DNA from: Humulus lupulus
Taxonomy: Eukaryota; Streptophyta; Magnoliopsida; Rosales; Cannabaceae
Assembly (NCBI RefSeq): GCF_963169125.1
Contig: NC_084797.1
Coordinates: 93,777,868-93,841,867, forward strand
Length of the DNA: 64,000 nucleotides
Direction: 5' to 3'
Within the stretch, counting starts at the first letter, position 1; the number at the start of each line of letters is the position of its first letter. A program made the translations under genes and the position numbers. This document shows positions 11,001 to 22,884 of the stretch, piece after piece. Below the pieces are notes generated by a model, which made no database searches, was not told the DNA's origin, and was given only the letters and a program-made list of their open reading frames with translations.

Positions 11001-11054
11001 TGTGGACGGGTATGTGGTTATTTGGGACCACATTAGGTCAACTGATTTGTATGT

Positions 11055-11330
11055 ATTTCATATCCCCGAACCATGCATGTCCGAGTTAGGATTGGGCCTG
11101 GGCCGTATGTCCTACAAGGTATTATACCTCCGGACCATGTACGTCCGGGCTAGGACTAGGCCTGAGCCTTATGTCCTATTGGGTTTTGTACCTCCCGGAC
11201 CGTGTAAGTCTGGGTTAGGACTAGGCCTAAGCCTTACGTCCTATTGGGTTTTTCTACCCCCCGAACCATGTACGCCCATGTTAGGCTAGGCCTGAGCCTT
11301 GCGTCCTTTTGTTGGGAGTTGGATTTTAGC
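11055..11330. repeat. Tat-1 tandem repeat B (~65-bp units with a hairpin)
   Basis: Four units are aligned at ACCATG or ACCGTG: 11070, 11134, 11199 and 11265, a period of 64-66 bp. Each contains an inverted repeat of the form CCGGAC-N7-GTCCGG (best in unit 2), followed by a GGACTAGGCCTGAGCCTTATGTCCT-like block. The remaining 11331-11640 shows no gene and probably includes the pol 3' untranslated region. Confidence 0.85.
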
Positions 11331-11649
11331 TATCCCCAGTCTATACGACCTCGATCAAGACTAAACTTTGTGTTTTGCATCCTATTTTGTTTTCATTCCT
11401 GGACTTGTATAGATTCTCATACCCCCCCAAGTGAGCGAAGACTGTAGTCATGGGTCACTTGTTCGTGAAAAAGGAGGAAGACGGATGCGAAATTTTATTT
11501 CTTTACAATATTTCTTTATGATGTTTTGTACACATCATTTTCATTAAATAAGAAATCGCCCTGGGGCGTACATTGTTTATGAGAAAAATTAAAAATAGAA
11601 ACATGTCCTCCTGACTACTGATAGTACTTACGAAGGTGTTTTGCATTCC

Positions 11650-13255
11650 AGGCCCTTGGGACCTCTGTTCCGTCAAGTCGCCTTAAGTGATACATTCCTG
11701 GACATACTTCATGTTGGATTTCGTACGGTCCTTCCCAGTTTGGACCCAGAACCCCCACTCTTGTCTTGGGTTCTAGGGAAGACTCTTCTTAGGACTAGAT
11801 CACCAGTTCCAAACTTTCGGATTTTAACTTTAGAGTTAAAGTGCCTGGCGATCTTTCCTTGATACATCTTCAGCTGAACCCGGGATTCTTCCCGGATCTC
11901 TTCGATAAGGTCCAAAGATTCCTGGAGTAAGATGTGGTTCTGGGCAGGATCATACGTGTTCCGTCGGTGAGATGGGATAGATGTTTCCACTGGGATGACT
12001 GCTTCACATCCGTACACCATGGAGTAGGGAGTATGCCTGGTAGACGTTCCGGTATGCCCAAAGTACGCGGGGTAGCTCTTTCGGCCACTTGCTTTTGAAG
12101 GCTTGGAGCTTTTTCTTTAATGTCCCCTTCAAAATATTGTTCATGGCCTCTGTTTTCCCGTTTTCTTGAGACCTTACGATTGCAGATAAGATTTTAATGA
12201 TGCCATGTCTTTCACAGAAGTCAGTGAAGTAGACACTATCAAATTGCTTCCCGTTGTCGGACACGATTTTGTGAGGGAGGCCATATCGTCACACAATGTT
12301 GTTGATGACGAAGTCCATTGCCTTTTTTGAGGTGATGGTGTTCATTGGTTATGCCTCGACCCACTTGGTGTAATAGTCAATGGATATGAAGGCATACTTC
12401 ATACCACCCTTCCCGGTCGGGAGTGACCGTACTAGATTGATTCCCCACACTGTGAAAGGCCAGGGACTGGTCATCAGGGTTATTTATGTTGGAGGGGCTC
12501 GCGGGATCTTTGTGTACCTTTGGAATTGTTCACACTTGCGGACGTATTCAACACAATCCCTCTTCATCGTTGGCCAAAAATATCCCTGCCTTAGGATTTT
12601 CCTGGACAAGCTGAGTCCGGTTGTGTGATCTTTGCAAAAAACTCCGTGCACTTCGTGCATGATTGCACTCATTTCTGTCTCGGACACGCATCGGAGGTAT
12701 GGCATGGATAACCCTCTGTGATAGAGTTTTCCTTCCATCATGACGTATCTGGGGGCCTGGTACTGAAGCTTCCTGGCAACTGCCCAGTCCACGGGAAATC
12801 CCCCGGTGGTTAGGTAGTGGATGATAGGACCCATCCAGGACATGGAATAGTCAATGGCATTGATCGTGGGGGCTTGAATACTTGGTGTAGGAAGATGGTT
12901 GATTGGGACCAACCCAAAGAGCTCTGCCTTGACATCCGTGGCTAGCTTCGTCAATGTATCTGAAAACACATTTTGTTCCCTGAGGATTTGGCAGATGGAA
13001 TATTTCTTGAAAGACTGGAGTAGCTTCCGGGCTTGCGTCACATAAGCAGCCATCTTTTCTCCCTTCATTTGGTATTCCCCCGAGATTTTCCTGACTTCCA
13101 GTTGGGAGTCCCTATAGACTTTTAGACTTGCTGCTCCTACCTCTTGGGCCAAGCGTAATCCGGCCAACATGGCCTCGTGCTCAGACTCGTTTGACGCATT
13201 GAACAGGAAACGTAGGGCACTTTGTAACTGGTGTCCTTGCGGTGATATTAAGATG
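11650..13255 (-). pseudogene. Tat-1 pol: RNase H remainder and integrase
   Basis: Minus-strand reading. From about 13250 comes the second RNase H-like stretch (MLAGLRLAQEVGAASLKVYRD), then an integrase zinc region near 12680-12530 with His residues in MHEVHGVFCKDH and Cys in DCVEYVRKC. The final Cys of the HHCC set is Phe (EQF). The core follows with ISIDYYTKWVEA, KIVSDNGKQFDS and a Glu in ENGKTEAMNN, the DDE positions. The C-terminal domain (12020-11709) has the IPVETSIPSHRRN signature. Frameshifts lie near 13255, 12500 and 12040. Integrase would insert Tat cDNA; this copy is inactive. Confidence 0.88.
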
Positions 13256-14449
13256 ATCCCGACTCGACCCTATTTTTGTTCGAGGCCCCGTCTACGAAGA
13301 CCTTCCATAGGGGTGCTACGGGGTCAACGGGATCGTCATCTTCAGTGATCCCCATGCATTCCATGATGAAGTCAGCCAGTGCTAGCCCCTTGATTGATAT
13401 CATGGGGACATATGCAATTTCGAACTGACTCAGTTCCATGGCCCACTTCAAGAGTCTCCCCGACGATTCGGGCTTTTGTAACACTTGCCTTAGGGGGTGG
13501 TTTGTTAGTACTTTTATGGCGTGGGCCTGAAAGTAAGACCTAAGCTTCCGGGATGCAATTAGTAAGCAAAATGTCAATTTCTTGATTAGTGGGTACCTGG
13601 ACTTCGCGTCCAATAACCTTTTGCTTACGTAATAAACTGGGAGTTGGGCCTTTCCTTCTTCCCGCACGAGTGTGGCACTGATGGCGTGTTCGGAAACAAC
13701 CAAATAAAGGTACAACGACTCCCCATCCACTGGCTTTTCCAAGATTGGTGCTCGGGCCAAATGTTCCTTCAGCTTTTGGAAGGCCTCTTCACACTCGGCT
13801 GACCATTTGAACCTTTGGCTTCCGCAAAGGATGTTGAGGAACGAGATGCACTTGTCCGTGGACTTTGAGACAAAATGGCTCAGGGCTGCTATTTGTCCCG
13901 TCAAGCTCTGCAGGTCTTTGTGTTTCTGTGGCGAAGGCATATCGATCAGTGCTTTGATCTTGTCCGGGGTGGCTTCTATCCCTCGGGAGCTTACTATGAA
14001 GCCTGGGAACTTCCCAGATATCACACCGAAAATGCACTTCTTGGGGTTCAACTTCATCCCATACATTCGAATGATGGAAAATGCCTCTGCCAGATCGTTA
14101 GTGTGTCATCCGGAGGTCTTAGATTTGACTAGCATGTCATCTATGTAGACCTCCCTATTCCTTCCCAGTTGGGTCTGGAACATTTTGTTGACGAGCCTTT
14201 GATACGTGGCTCCGACATTCTTGAGCCCAAAGGGCATGACAATGTAGCAGTACACCCCCTTGTCTGTCTGGAAGTTGGTGTGTTCCTGATTTGCTACGTG
14301 CATTGAAATCTGGTTATAGCCAGAGTATGTGTCCATGAAACTTAACATCTCATAGCCGGATGTTGCATCTACCATTTGGTCAATCTGGGGTAGAGGGAAG
14401 TAGTCTTTGGGGCAGGCTTTGTTGAGGTCCGTGAATTCGATGCAAGTTC
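13248..14449 (-). pseudogene. Tat-1 pol: RT palm/thumb and RNase H
   Basis: Minus-strand frame from the copia-2 junction contains ACPKDYFPLPQIDQMVDAT, MDTYSGYNQISMH, the FGLKNVGATYQRLVN block and the catalytic YIDDMLVKS. A TGA follows near 14105, then KLNPKKCIFGV and the RNase H part (LYLYLVVSEHAISATLVRE, ending in the FVDGASN block). The reading frame is lost near 13250. The N-terminal part of RT is 7 kb away at 21411, because copia-2 was inserted within the W-R-T-C-I-E-F region. Confidence 0.9.
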
Positions 14450-15630
14450 TGTTAGGAAAAAATGTTTTGCCTCAATGGAAATTGATAATAATATTACAAC
14501 TCTATGCAATATATTACAAATAAATAATGATTGATTAAAAAGAGTTACAACTCTATAACTGAAAATACAAATAAACTAAAGAACAAGAAGAAGAGAAGAA
14601 TAATAGAATAGTGAAAATACAACTCAAAGCAAAATATTACAAGTAAATTAAAAGTGTTTGAAATAAAGAAAAGAACATTACAACTCAAAACAAGAAATAC
14701 AAATAAACAAAAGAGAAGAATATGAAGATGAAGAGAAATAGAGTAGAAAGAAAGAACAAACAAACTAAATAGAAACAACTCTCACTCACACTATCAAAGT
14801 GAAGAGTGTTGGGGATCACCAACTTGAACAAGGTTTGAAACCTTTGTCCAAAAGCTTATTTCCCCCTAACTCAAGCACTAAGAGATCTCTCACAGATTAT
14901 AGGAAATGCTTTATGGAATTATCAAGCCTCAAGGTGTTTCTAGCGAAGTGCTCTAATGGATAGAAATGTTATGTCTTACAAGTGAGCTATAGGCTCATAT
15001 TTATAGAGTTTAGAGACACCCTTTGAATTTAAAATTCCATAAACCCCCATGGCTATTACCAATGTTTAATTGGATTAATATGGAATTTAAAAATGAGATT
15101 TGGGAGTTATTTGGGTTTTTTGAGCCGTTCAACAAAAATTGAAAAAAATGAAAAATTGGTCAGTTTTTGGCCTGTGGCCGTGGCCAGAGACATTAGTGGC
15201 CACGACCACTAGTCCCTGTCCCACAAGCCGCGTCCACCAACATTCAGTGGCCGCGGCCACCGACCAATTTCAGCACAAAAAATGTGCTGTTTTTCCAAAC
15301 TGTTCCAAACCCTCCCAAATGATTTTGTAACTCCCAAAACACATTATTGGGGTTAAAATCATATCTCTAACAACCATATCACATATTACTTTATGAAATT
15401 CATCTCAATATTGTGTAACAAAAAATTTACACAATAAAGGGTAATATTTGGAAGTTTCAAATTTGTAACACCAAATATGTTACATTATTTGGATATATCT
15501 CATATATCTAAATATTGTAACTCTCTATTATATGTTACAATATGTGACACTCTTTGTCACATTTATTTAATCTAAAGCATTATATTATAATATAATATAA
15601 TATTACATTATATTGTAAAATAATATAACA
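14450..15630 (-). repeat. Copia-2 3' LTR
   Basis: TGTTAGG... to ...ATATAACA, 1181 bp. It contains a minus-strand TATA box (CTCTATAAATATGAG) near 14996-15010 and the GC-rich block GTGGCCGCGGCCAC near 15240-15265. This copy keeps ~45 bp of the GC-rich block that the 5' LTR lacks. Confidence 0.95.
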
Positions 15631-15640
15631 TTCCCCCACT
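15631..15640 (-). other. Copia-2 polypurine tract
   Basis: Minus-strand AGTGGGGGAA directly abuts the 3' LTR. From here to 16239 is the 3' untranslated region of copia-2, with no gene recognised. Confidence 0.75.
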
Positions 15641-16239
15641 AGATTAAATAGTTATCTATTGTAACACTTATTTAATCAATCATTATATTTTAAAATATAA
15701 CATATCCCCCACTTGATTAAATAAGAACTCTCTCTTATAGGAGTCATTGCATTAGTGCATAAAGCAAAGTGTTTTTCAACTTGAACTTTACTATAGTGTA
15801 ATTATCACAAAATTTGTTGAAAATTTGGTTGCACTAGGCATTGAACAATCTTTTCATGATAACAAATCGGTGATAACACACACACCTTTGCGATGTTCAC
15901 TTGAGACCTTTATGTCTCACTTTGCACCGTTAATGGCCGTGTGCACTTTCCATTCATAGACGTTCTGGAGAATACTCCCAATTCTCATGAGAGGTGGCAC
16001 CACCCCTAGGTCCATATAGGTAGAATTCTTACAGTATTTTGTTACCAAAAACACTTGTCTTTACAAGATTGAATTCTATTAAAAAACCTTTCGGTTTTAA
16101 CCTTCCACTTGGTAACACACAAGTACTCAATATCTCAGATGGGACTTGTTTTGAGTACGACTAATATTCACTTGATTGACTTGTTATTACCTATTGAACC
16201 TAACACTAGTTGAATAACTAGTGTTAAGATAGGTTACCA

Positions 16240-17856
16240 TCAATCGTGAATCTCTTTAGGGAGTTTAAGTCCCATCCCTCGAGATGATGCAACCACTAAA
16301 TCCCTCGTTAGTGGCTTAGTGAAAGGATCCGCCAGATTTTCACTTGTTCTCACATAGGATATTGAGATGACTCCTCTTTGAATCAATTCTCTTACATATC
16401 CATGTCTTAGACTAATATGTCTAGACTTCCCATTATACACTCCGCTGTATGCTCTAGCCAATGTTGCTTTGCTATCACAATGTATCGATATAGTAGATAC
16501 ATTATCTTTGATTAGGGGAATCTCTATCAACAGATCCCTTAACCATTCGGCCTCTTTGCCGGTAGCAGCTAGAGCTATGAACTCTGTTTCCATAGTGGAA
16601 TGAGATATACAAGTTTGTTTCTTGGAACCCCAAGAAATTGCACCTCCACCAAGTGTAAATACCCAACCAGTTGTGGACAAGTTGTCCCCAAGATTGGATA
16701 TCCAACTTGCATCTGTATATCCTTCTAATATCGAAGGAAATTTGGAGTAGTGAAGGCATAGTCCTTTGGTTTTCTTGAGATAACCTAGGACTCTTCCAAT
16801 TGCCTTCCAGTGATCCACACTTGGATTACTTGTAAACCTACTAAGTTTACTTACCGCAAATGCTATATCAGGTCTAGTACACTGGGCAGCGTACATTAGA
16901 CTCCCTATAGCACTAGCGTACTCCAATTGAGCCACCGCTCATCCTTCATTCTTCCCTAGTTTTACACTATGATTGAATGATGTATTGGCATCTTTAACCT
17001 TGAGATGGTTAAATTTGTTCAATACTTTCTCAACGTAGTGGGCTTGCCCTAACGCAAAACCCCCACTATGTTTCTTTACTTTGATACCGAGTATGGTATC
17101 AACTTCTCCAAGATCTTTCATCTTGAAGGTTGATGATAGAAACCTCTTCGTTTCTTCTATCCCTTTCATGCTATTACTTAGAATAAGCATGTCATCCACA
17201 TATATGCAAACAATGATCACATATCCCTTACAAGTTTTGGAATACAAACACTTGTCTCAATTGTTATGTCTAAACCCATTAGACATGATGGCTTGATCAA
17301 ATTTCTCATGCCATTGCTTAGGAGCTTGTTTCAATCCATATAAGGATTTTACAAGTCTACAAACTTTATGTTCATATTTTGGTAGGACAAACCCTTCGGG
17401 TTGTTCCATATAGACCTCCTCATTGAGGTCACCATTAAGGAATAACGTTTTGACATCCATTTGATGAACATACAAGTTATGTATAATAGCTAAAGCGAAC
17501 AAAATTCTTATAGAAGTTGTTCTTGCAACAGGTGCATAGGTATCGAAATAATTGATACCCTCTTTTTGCCTAAACCCTTTAGCTACTAATCTAGCTTTAA
17601 AGATTTGGATAGTGCTATCAGTGTGGTATTTTCTCCTAAATACCCACTTACACCCAATTGGCTTAGACCCCAGTGGGAGGTCTAGCAATTCCCAAGTGTT
17701 ATTGGAAAGAATGGAATCCATCCCATCATTGATGGCTTCTTTCCAAAATGCACTATCTCTCGATTGCATAGCTTCTCTATAAGTCTTAGGATCATCCTCA
17801 ATGAGAAGTACAATAGGAATTTTCCTAATGACTTCCTCTCTATTTCCTTCTACCAT
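16240..17856 (-). pseudogene. Copia-2 RT and RNase H
   Basis: Copia RT in one minus-strand frame. From 17856 come WKEAINDGMDSI, NNTWELLDLP, KWVFRRKYHTD, KARLVAKGFRQKEGINYFDTY and VHQMDVKTLFLNGDL. Across a TGA near 17250 follow the catalytic YVDDMLILS and the thumb. Across another TGA near 16938 comes RNase H with [40 protein letters not shown] and HCDSKATLA. Both internal stops are TGA, as single C-to-T changes in CGA would give. Otherwise the domain is complete and well conserved. Confidence 0.93.
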
Positions 17857-17868
17857 GTAGAATGAAAT

Positions 17869-19236
17869 TCATTGAGAATCTATCTCATCCACTACTAGAC
17901 TTTTATGATTTTTAAGCCTTTGACTTCTTCTAGGTTCAAAGGGTTGCTTTACATCCTTTTGAGAATTCTCCTCTTGAGAATCAACTTTGGGTGTAGAAGC
18001 GTGAGAATTGTTCTCATATAACAAATTCTCCTTTAGAGATGTTGAAGCTTGAGAATTGTTGTCACATAACATATTCTCAAAAAATTCAACTTCTCTAAAT
18101 TCAATCACAACATTAGACTCTAAGTCTAACAGCCTATAAGCTTTACTATTGTTTGCATAACCAACAAATGCACACTTTATGGCTCTTGAACCTAACTTTG
18201 TTTTATTAGGTTCGTTTTTCTTGCAATATGCAAGACACCCCCACACTTTGAAGTACCCTATGTTGGGTTTTCTTCCTTTCCATAACTCATATGGAGATAT
18301 CTCATTTTTCTTCATCGGCATTCGATTAAGAATGTGACAAGCGGTTAAAAGCGCTTCACCCCATAAGTTGAAGTTCAACTTAGAAAACACCAACATAGAA
18401 TTTATCACCTCTAGATAAGTCCTATTTTTCCTTTCGGCAACACCATTGTGTTGTGGTGTATAAGGTGTAGTGCACTCATGAATTATACCATTTTCTTCAC
18501 AAAATGTATTGAATTCATTAGAGAAGTACTCTCCTCCTCTATCACTTCTTAGCACCTTAATCTTTTTATTTAGTTGATTTTCAACATCTAATTTATACAA
18601 TTTAAAAGCATCAAAAGTTTCATCTTTATGCTTTAAAAGAAACATATAGGTATATCTACTAAAATCATCTATAAAAGTAAGAAAATACCTTTTACCATCT
18701 CTAGTTAAAACACCATTTAATTCACAAAGATCACTATGGATTAAATCTAATAAATTAGATGATCTTTCTACACTAGGAAATGGTTTCTTAATCATTTTTG
18801 CCTTAACACATGTTTCACATTTACCATAGTTTTTAATATTGCATGCAATCATACCACATTTTACTACTCTTTTCATGGTAGAAAAACCTATATGCGAAAG
18901 TCTAAGATGCCACAAAAATAAAGAATCATAATCAATAATATAGGCAAAATTAGCATTTTTATTGATAACATTGAAAGTTACATCATTGGTGCACAATTTA
19001 ACCATACCCTCACAAGAGTACCCCTTTCCCAAAAATACATTTGATTTGGTAAGTATAAGTTTACCGGACTCAAAACCGGCTTTAATGCCGGGCTTGCCAA
19101 GCAAATCACCACTTACCAAGTTTCTACTCATTTCGGGAACATAAAGTACATTCACTAATGTAACTTTCTTGTCGGAGGTGAAGTAGACTTCAATAGTACA
19201 TTTGCCAAGTACCTTGGATTTGCCCTCATTGCCCAT
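17869..19236 (-). pseudogene. Copia-2 protease C-terminus and integrase
   Basis: 455 residues in one minus-strand frame. A protease tail (VLYVPEMSRNLVSGDLL) leads to the pre-integrase HLRLSHIGFSTM, the zinc region Cys pair CETCVKAKM and the core: LIHSDLCELNG, FIDDFSRYTYMFLLKHKDE, LRSDRGGEYFSNEF, then TTPYTPQHNGVAERKNRT with the catalytic Glu. ELWKGRKPNIGYFKVWGCLAY ends the conserved part. It terminates in a TGA at about 17866 directly before the RT frame, which continues in phase. All DDE positions are present. Confidence 0.94.
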
Positions 19237-20217
19237 TTGTATCTCAGGTTTCCCTTTGACTCTTTAAAGGTCTTGAACAATGATTTGTCATAGGTGGCAT
19301 GGACGGTGGCACATGTATCATACCACCACCCTTTCACCTTGCCTTGGACCGTATTCACCTCACTAAGGGTAGCAACTATGTCTTCCTCTTGAGTTGCGTT
19401 CACCTTAGGTCCTTGTTGGTCTTTTCTATGCCTACACTCTCTAGTATAGTGACCCTTTTTCCCACACACAAAGCAAGGGCCTTTCTCGCCCTTAAACTTG
19501 TTTGGGTTGGTTTTTGGACCCAAAGGTTTCTCATTACCCTTTTTCCCTTTGTTTTTGGGATGTTTTGGTTGTGACACCGCATTTGCTTTGGAAGTCTCTC
19601 CATTAGACCCCTCCACAAGTTTATCTCTACATATCGATTCCTATTCGATTCGAATATGTTTTTGGATCTCCTCCAAAGAATAATCCTCATTTTTATGAAG
19701 GATTCTTTTCCAATAACTCTTTCAAGTTGGTAGTAATTTAGCCACTATAGCACCAACTTGAAAGGCCTCTGGAAGCTCAATCTTTAGCACTTTCAATTTG
19801 TTAACAATTATTTGCAATTCATGAATTTGAGGAAGAATAGGTTTATCACCAAAAAAATTTGAAATCGAAGTATTGAGATATCAAAAAACTTTTTGGTACC
19901 TTCCTCTTCCGCCTTAAACTTTTTCTCAAGTGCATCCCATATCTCCTTGGCCGATTTGGTCTTTGTGTAGAGGTCATAGAGCTTGTCGGATAGGGCGTTG
20001 AGGATATGGCCCCTACAAAGGAGATTTTCCTCCTCCCTCTTCCTTCTCTTCTCCACCTCCTTGGGAGTGTCTTTGTCGGATGGCTTGGCTAGAGGTACCA
20101 AGGAAGACTCAAGGATGCAGGCGATTTTGAGAGTGGTTAAAAGAAACCTCACCTTGTCTTGCCACCTAGTAAAATTGGATCCATCAAACCTATCCAATCT
20201 CACTAGGTCTTGGTTCA
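19155..20217 (-). pseudogene. Copia-2 gag and protease N-terminus (frameshifted)
   Basis: The start is the ATG at 20217 (MNQDLVRLDRFDGSNFTRWQ), chosen because it begins the capsid signature. The longer frame upstream reads into the LTR. Capsid runs to about 19870, then shifts frame. The second piece (19616-19155) has a Lys-rich linker, a CCHC knuckle C-F-V-C-G-K-K-G-H-Y-T-R-E-C and the protease active-site region WWYDTCATVHAT, where D-T-C replaces the usual D-S/T-G. A frameshift near 19245 leads into the integrase frame. Confidence 0.85.
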
Positions 20218-20269
20218 TGATTTTGATGGTCTCCCCTTCCAATGAAACAAAAAGGGATAAGCTTTTGAA

Positions 20270-21405
20270 TGTTAGGAAAAAATGTTTTGCCTCAATGGAA
20301 ATTGATAATAATATTACAACTCTATGCAATATATTACAAATAAATAATGATTGATTAAAAAGAGTTACAACTCTATAACTGAAAATACAAATAAACTAAA
20401 GAACAAGAAGAAGAGAAGAATAATAGAATAGTGAAAATACAACTCAAAGCAAAATATTACAAGTAAATTAAAAGTGTTTGAAATAAAGAAAAGAAGATTA
20501 CAACTCAAAACAAGAAATACAAATAAAAAAAAGAGAAGAATATGAAGATGAAGAGAAATAGAGTAGAAAGAAAGAACAAACAAACTAAATAGAAACAACT
20601 CTCACTCACACTACCAAAGTGAAGAGTGTTGGGGATCACTAACTTGAACAAGGTTTGAAACCTTTGTCCAAAAGCTTATTTCCCCCTAACTCAAGCACTA
20701 AGAGATCTCTCACAGATTATAGGAAATGCTTTATGGAATTATCAAGCCTCAAGGTGTTTCTAGCCAAGTGCTCTAATGGATAGAAATGTTGTGTCTTACA
20801 AGTGAGCTATAGGCTCCTATTTATAGAGTTTAGAGACACCCTTTGAATTTAAAATTCCATAAACCCCCATGGCTGTTACCAATGTTTAATTGGATTAATA
20901 TGGAATTAAAAATGAGATTTAGGAGTTATTTGGGTTTTTTGAGCCGTTGAACAAAAAAATGAAAAAACTGAAAAATTGGTCAGTTTTTGGCTTGTGTCCG
21001 CGGCCACTAGTCTCTGTCCCACAGGCTGCGGCCACCGACCAATTTCAGCACAAAAAATGTGCTGCTTTTCCAAACGGTTCCAAACCCTCCCAAATGATTT
21101 TGTAACTCCCAAAACCCATTATTGGGGTTAAAATCATATCTCTAACAGCCATATCACACATGGCTTTATAAAATTCATCTCAATATTGTGTAACAACAAA
21201 TTTACACAATAAAGGGTAATATTTGGAAGTTACAAATTTGTAACACCAAATATGTTACATTATTTGGATATATCTCATATATCTAAATATTGTAACTCTC
21301 TGTTATATGTTACAATATGTGACACTCCTTGTCACATTTATTTAATCTAAAACATTATATTATAATATAATATAATATTACAATATATTATAAAATAATA
21401 TAACA
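20270..21405 (-). repeat. Copia-2 5' LTR
   Basis: 1136 bp, same ends as the left copy. It lacks ~45 bp of the GC-rich block, consistent with deletion between short direct repeats. Only 52 bp separate it from the gag ATG at 20217, and no TGG-starting Met-tRNA primer site abuts it. Confidence 0.95.
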
Positions 21406-21410
21406 AGTTC

Positions 21411-21903
21411 TCCATGTCCCGTTCGGCTTTGGCAACAACACTGGATTGGCCAGCCAGAGGGGTTACAAGGCTTCCAGAATGAAGTTGATCAAAGATAACT
21501 TCTCAACTTCTAACTTGAGGGCCTCTGCCCTCTTCTCCCCTAGAGGTCTCCATTTCTGCCGAACCGGAGTCGCACCCTCGTCGATGTTCAGGGCATGGCA
21601 TATGGTGTTACGGTCGATCCTAGTCATATCCGAGTGTGATCAGGCCAGGACGTCCTGGTTCTCTTTCACTCGGGCGATGATGGCAGCTCGGACCTCTGCA
21701 TTCAAGTTCTTCCCAACTTGGATTACTTTGGTCGAGTCGGTGTCGCTGATGCACACCTCTTCAATCTCCTTCATGGGCTCTAGTGCACGGTCTTCCCCTA
21801 TCCATGGATCCAGTTCATCTTCTTCCCGGACCATCATCTGTGCTGGTGGAGGAGGCAGGACTGGATCAATATGCTCCTCCTCGAGAGGCTCTTCACGGAC
21901 CAT
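21411..21903 (-). pseudogene. Tat-1 pol: protease-RT linker and RT N-terminus
   Basis: Minus-strand 21903-21640 is an acidic linker (MVREEPLEEEHIDPV, then NLNAEVRAAIIARVKENQDVLA, the usual lead-in to Tat RT). From 21540 leftward follows KLEVEKLSLINFILEAL, a TAA-type stop, PLWLANPVLLPKPNGTWRTC, then the copia-2 insertion. This is the fingers part of RT, completing the piece at 13248-14449. Confidence 0.85.
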
Positions 21904-21912
21904 ATAAATTGG

Positions 21913-22884
21913 TCAGGCGGATATGTGGTAACACTTCTGGGCACACTTCTGATCTTCCTGGACTATTCCTACCCCTCCAATGTTGCAGGGGAATTTCATA
22001 CAGAGGTGGCAGATGGAGGTGATGGCGCAGAAGTCGACCAGTGCGGGCCGACCAAAGATGACGTTGTAGGCGGTGGAGCAGTCCACCACTACGAATGTAA
22101 AAAATTTGAACAAGCCTTGGATATTGTTCCCCAACGTTATAGGCAACTGGATCTTCCCCATCGGGAGTATTGAATCTCCATTGAAACCGTAGATCTGCGT
22201 TGGGCATGAGGCCAGATCTGCCTCAGTCAAGCCAATTGCAATGAAGGCTGACTTGAACAATACATTGACGGAACTTCCGTCATCCACCAACACTTGGGAC
22301 ATCATCTTGTTGGCGATTTGGGCATCGACGACCATAGGGTCATGATGTGGGAAGTGGACGTTCTGAGCGTCTTCTTCCGTGAAGGTGATGGGTAAATTCA
22401 CCAACATTAGGCATTGAGCCAGGGTCTGGACCAAGGTGCGTACCTCGTGGTCATGGTTGAGCTCACTGAGATATCGCTTTTGATCGTTCCAGGATGGTCC
22501 CCCCAGATGCGGCCCTTTCAAGATGGTGGCCATGTGACCATCTATCCATTGGGGTGCGGTTCTGGAGGGGAAAGGCATCCCAGGTTTGGTTGCCTGCACA
22601 ACTAAGGCCCCCTGAGGGGCCTGTGCTCCCAGGCCTGTAGTGTGCCCTCCTTGGGGAGGTTGGTACGATCCCGGTACACCCGAGATCGCAAGTTGTCTGG
22701 GAGCTGCTGGCTGTCCCGGAACTCCCATGGGCATCCTGACCCATTGTCGAGTGACCCACATCTTTGTGATATGCGCACCTTTTGCTAGTGTCCGTCGAGT
22801 TCTTTCCCCCTTGAACATGGGGGTGGGTTTCCGGTAGTGAACTGTACTTCTCGTGACCAGGTATATATTCTCCCTGGTGTCCAC
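21913..22884 (-). pseudogene. Tat-1 protease region
   Basis: A 323-codon open stretch. The first ~120 residues are Pro/Gly/Gln-rich gag-pol linker. Then come LSELNHDHEVRTLVQ and a retropepsin with the active site VDDGSSVNVLF (D-x-G arrangement as usual in Tat elements), flap region IYGFNGDSILPMGKIQLPI and a C-terminal AYNVIFGRPALVDFCAI. It lies between gag and RT as expected, and would cut the Gag-Pol polyprotein. The protease core itself looks intact. Confidence 0.85.

Larger units (their letters stand above)
14450..21405 (-). mobile_element. Copia-2: full-length Ty1/copia element inserted in Tat-1 RT
   Basis: 6956 bp with LTRs at 14450-15630 and 20270-21405. AGTTC flanks both sides (14445-14449 and 21406-21410). 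Orientation is minus, shown by TATA boxes in the LTRs, a G-rich tract beside the left LTR and gene order gag, PR, IN, RT, RH. The two LTRs are almost identical apart from a ~45-bp indel in a GC-rich patch, so the insertion is recent relative to its host. Pol keeps one frame from integrase to RNase H with only three TGA stops; gag and the gag-pol junction have frameshifts. Confidence 0.96.

Noticed and set aside
14545..14778. 77-residue hydrophobic ORF, repeated at 20365-20598
   Set aside because: It looks conserved only because it lies in both copia-2 LTRs. Composition is Phe/Leu/Ser low complexity from an A-rich plus strand.
15170..15260. GC-rich GTGGCCGCGGCCAC block considered as a regulatory palindrome
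   Set aside because: It varies by a 45-bp indel between the two LTRs of one element, so no conserved site can be argued.
21446..21907. 153-residue plus-strand Ser-rich ORF
   Set aside because: Antisense shadow of the Tat-1 protease-RT linker; the minus strand has clear RT motifs.
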